A stretch of 64,000 nucleotides of DNA, from NCBI GenBank assembly GCA_008638375.1, contig CM018031.1:8953062-9017061 (forward strand), read 5' to 3'. This DNA comes from Nyssa sinensis (taxonomy: Eukaryota; Streptophyta; Magnoliopsida; Cornales; Nyssaceae). Of the stretch, positions 62,290 through 64,000 are shown one piece after another. Made by a program: the position numbers and the translations under genes. Each line of letters starts with the position of its first letter. Within the stretch, counting starts at the first letter, position 1. The notes under the pieces were generated by a model. The model had not been told where the DNA came from, made no database searches, and was given only the letters and a program-made list of their open reading frames with translations.

Positions 62290-62527
62290 ATTTTTCTCTT
62301 GCCGCGCATAACAGACACTCAGTCTGTCTCTCTCACGGTTTGGCTGATCTCTCATCTCTTTCGTTTCTGTGTCTCACTCAGCAAAACCAGACCCTCACTC
62401 TCTCATTCCTCTGTCTCACTCCACAAGCCAGGCCACACAAGCAACCCTCACGCAAGCGATCCTTACGTCTCTCAGTCTCTCAAGATCAAGCTCCATTAAC
62501 GGCTCTGCAATAGCTACATTATATCAG
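62290..62527 (+). other. Candidate 5'UTR exon of a gene beyond the right edge
   Basis: A strongly CT-rich, C-biased stretch with no long frame ends in ATATCAG|GTAAATTAAG at 62527-62528, followed by a T-rich run typical of a leader intron. It looks like a first non-coding exon, but the rest of any such gene is outside the window. Confidence 0.35.
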
Positions 62528-63585
62528 GTAAATTAAGATTTTTCTTTCTTTCTCGTAAAAAAAAATCAGGGCTTTTCTATGAAGCTGTGAAGAGGTTTTT
62601 TTTTTTTTTTTCTTTCAGATTTCCTACTGCTGTTGATGCTATTCATTCTCGATGTTGCTCTTTATCTTGGGTTTCAACTTATTGTTTTATTTTGGTCAAA
62701 AAGTATTGTTTCTGCATTGATATAGTTATCATATCATGTGGAGTAAAGATATTTTATGTAATGTAGTGTGAAAGATTTGCATTGTCATCTCTTCGATCTT
62801 GTTTTACTTTCTGGTGGAAATATGTTTAGCTGTTTTATGTGTAGTATATGTCAGGTTTATGTAGTGAGAATTTTGCAATAAATTATTTATTTACAAACTG
62901 AAGTACAATAAAATTTATGGGAAACATGAAAAATGTATCTTCTTTTCTTATCTATCTGCATCTAGAATTCTATATCCACAGATTTGATATTTCACTTTGT
63001 TATTATTTGAATCAAACTGTAATCACAACTATGAAAATTGATATCTGGTGCTAAATGTCAAACAAATAAATCACGTGTGCACCCACAAACATTTGTTCTG
63101 GGGGTATCTGCTTTCCTAAGAAAAAAAAAACTCACACAGTTGGTGACCCACACTGAATCATTCTTTTCATTGTCTTTAGACTCTGTTCCAGTTGAAATAT
63201 GTCTGGTAGAAAGCTCACTCCACAAATTAAGAAAAAATTGTGTGTTTGACTAGGATTGGCTCTGGATTCTTATATGATTGAGATTGAAAGATTAACCCAT
63301 TCAGGCATAAAAGACAATGGGACATTAATTTTCTATGGATTGCCCTATCTTCAGAGTCATAATCAGAACAATAGTTAACGTTGCCGTAACACCACCAATG
63401 GTACAGATATGGGGGATCCTTCTATAATGTTACAAAATGATAAATTTTTTTGACAAATGGGGAGACCATATTTTTATCTGCACATTACACAATACATTTT
63501 GCCATAATATGAACAAAGATTCAAATTTTTGGACGGAATAGAAACATATTTTCTAAGGAAAAAAAAGTTGAGCGTTTGTACTTAC
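62528..63585. other. No gene recognised
   Basis: Ordinary AT-rich sequence between the candidate leader exon and the lone exon. It was read for downstream exons of the minus-strand fragment and none was seen. It may be intron of a plus-strand gene. Confidence 0.4.
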
Positions 63586-63838
63586 AGTTTTGAGCATTCC
63601 TCTAGTGTCATAGTGGTATCCTCCAGAGAATCCTTTGGTTGCATCAGCTCTGAGGTATAACATCAGCCATGGATACAATTTTGAGGTCTTCAATTTATGG
63701 CTGAAAACCCAACTCCCAACACCAACTTTCTTCTCCCAAATCACCTCAAAATAAGAGATCCCATTGATCCCATCACTAATATCAGAACCCAACTCATAGG
63801 TACCATTAAAACCCCCTCTCATTGTAGTGGGGGGTGTA
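63586..63838 (-). pseudogene. Lone exon of a conserved plant protein of unknown function (DUF7705-like)
   Basis: The minus-strand reading MRGGFNGTYELGSDISDGIN, then EKKVGVGSWVFSHKLKTSK, YPWLMLYLRADATKGF and SGGYHYDTRGMLKT matches a conserved plant family of unknown function that I remember as DUF7705; the domain number is uncertain. The exon ends at a good donor, AAAACT|GTAAGT (63586). A possible acceptor is AG at 63840-63839, with an in-frame TAA just upstream of it. The next exon should begin LPESPNF-like and lie to the left, but nothing like it occurs between 60.3 and 63.5 kb. Earlier exons could lie beyond 64000. It is therefore probably a truncated copy. Confidence 0.55.
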
Positions 63839-64000
63839 CTTGGTTAAAATATCTGGTAAAATATTTCCTTTGCTTTATCAATGAGTAATGCTCTTTATCA
63901 GTAGAGCCAATGGTTTGGAGTTTGTTCTGATACTGTTATCTTTTGTATCTTAAAAATTGTAGAATAAGGTTGTAATTTTGACTCTCAGTCGAAGTTCATT

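Noticed and set aside
1..64000. CRISPR arrays, phage or bacterial defence genes, operons
   Set aside because: The gene structure is entirely plant nuclear; tandem repeats present lack spacers of constant size.

Overview
This 64 kb window is nuclear DNA from a flowering plant, almost certainly a eudicot. The evidence is AT-rich sequence, GT-AG introns from under 100 bp to 7 kb, many AT and CT microsatellites, plant-only gene families (WRKY, GRAS, TBL, COX5C, chloroplast glutamyl endopeptidase) and plant-type LINE, SINE, TRIM and MITE insertions. I cannot name the species.

Layout, left to right. (1) 0.75-2.06 kb, minus: a complete three-exon group IIe WRKY transcription factor. (2) 6.60-7.43 kb, plus: an unnamed multi-pass membrane protein gene broken by two frame changes. 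(3) 12.44-14.22 kb, plus: a GRAS (DELLA/RGL1-like) copy with one premature stop and three frame changes, so a pseudogene. (4) 15.34-35.88 kb, plus: a complete 18-exon Polycomb histone H3K27 methyltransferase of the SWINGER/EZA1 type, 845 codons spread over 20.5 kb because its introns hold LINE, SINE and MITE insertions. (5) 36.93-39.39 kb, minus: a complete five-exon TBL (trichome birefringence-like) wall-polysaccharide acetyltransferase. (6) 42.46-46.71 kb, plus: COX5C, a 63-residue cytochrome c oxidase subunit with a promoter, a 5'UTR exon and a 3.9 kb leader intron that has taken in a LINE and a SINE. (7) 49.11-60.27 kb, minus: a complete 14-exon chloroplast glutamyl endopeptidase (CGEP). 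(8) 61.1-61.7 kb: a small TRIM-type LTR retrotransposon with a perfect 5 bp target duplication. (9) 62.3-64.0 kb: a probable 5'UTR exon of a gene running off the right edge, and a lone exon of a conserved plant protein on the other strand.

The genes do not form a pathway; they are independent housekeeping and regulatory loci. SWN and TBL converge tail to tail, as do COX5C and CGEP. From memory, the Arabidopsis counterparts of COX5C and CGEP (At2g47380 and At2g47390) are also neighbours, so that pair looks like conserved microsynteny.

I found no CRISPR, phage, operon or clearly new molecular system. The observations most worth checking are two GC-AG introns needed to keep conserved reading frames; a LINE in SWN that keeps ORF1 but has lost nearly all of ORF2, with a 16 bp target duplication; a 12-15 bp LINE 3' tip with its own 15 bp target duplication; a 9 bp-TSD MITE in CGEP; the TRIM element, whose two LTRs differ by a deletion between short direct repeats; and a duplicated 3' splice site in the WRKY gene. 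All exon boundaries were read by eye and checked for phase, not aligned to transcripts.
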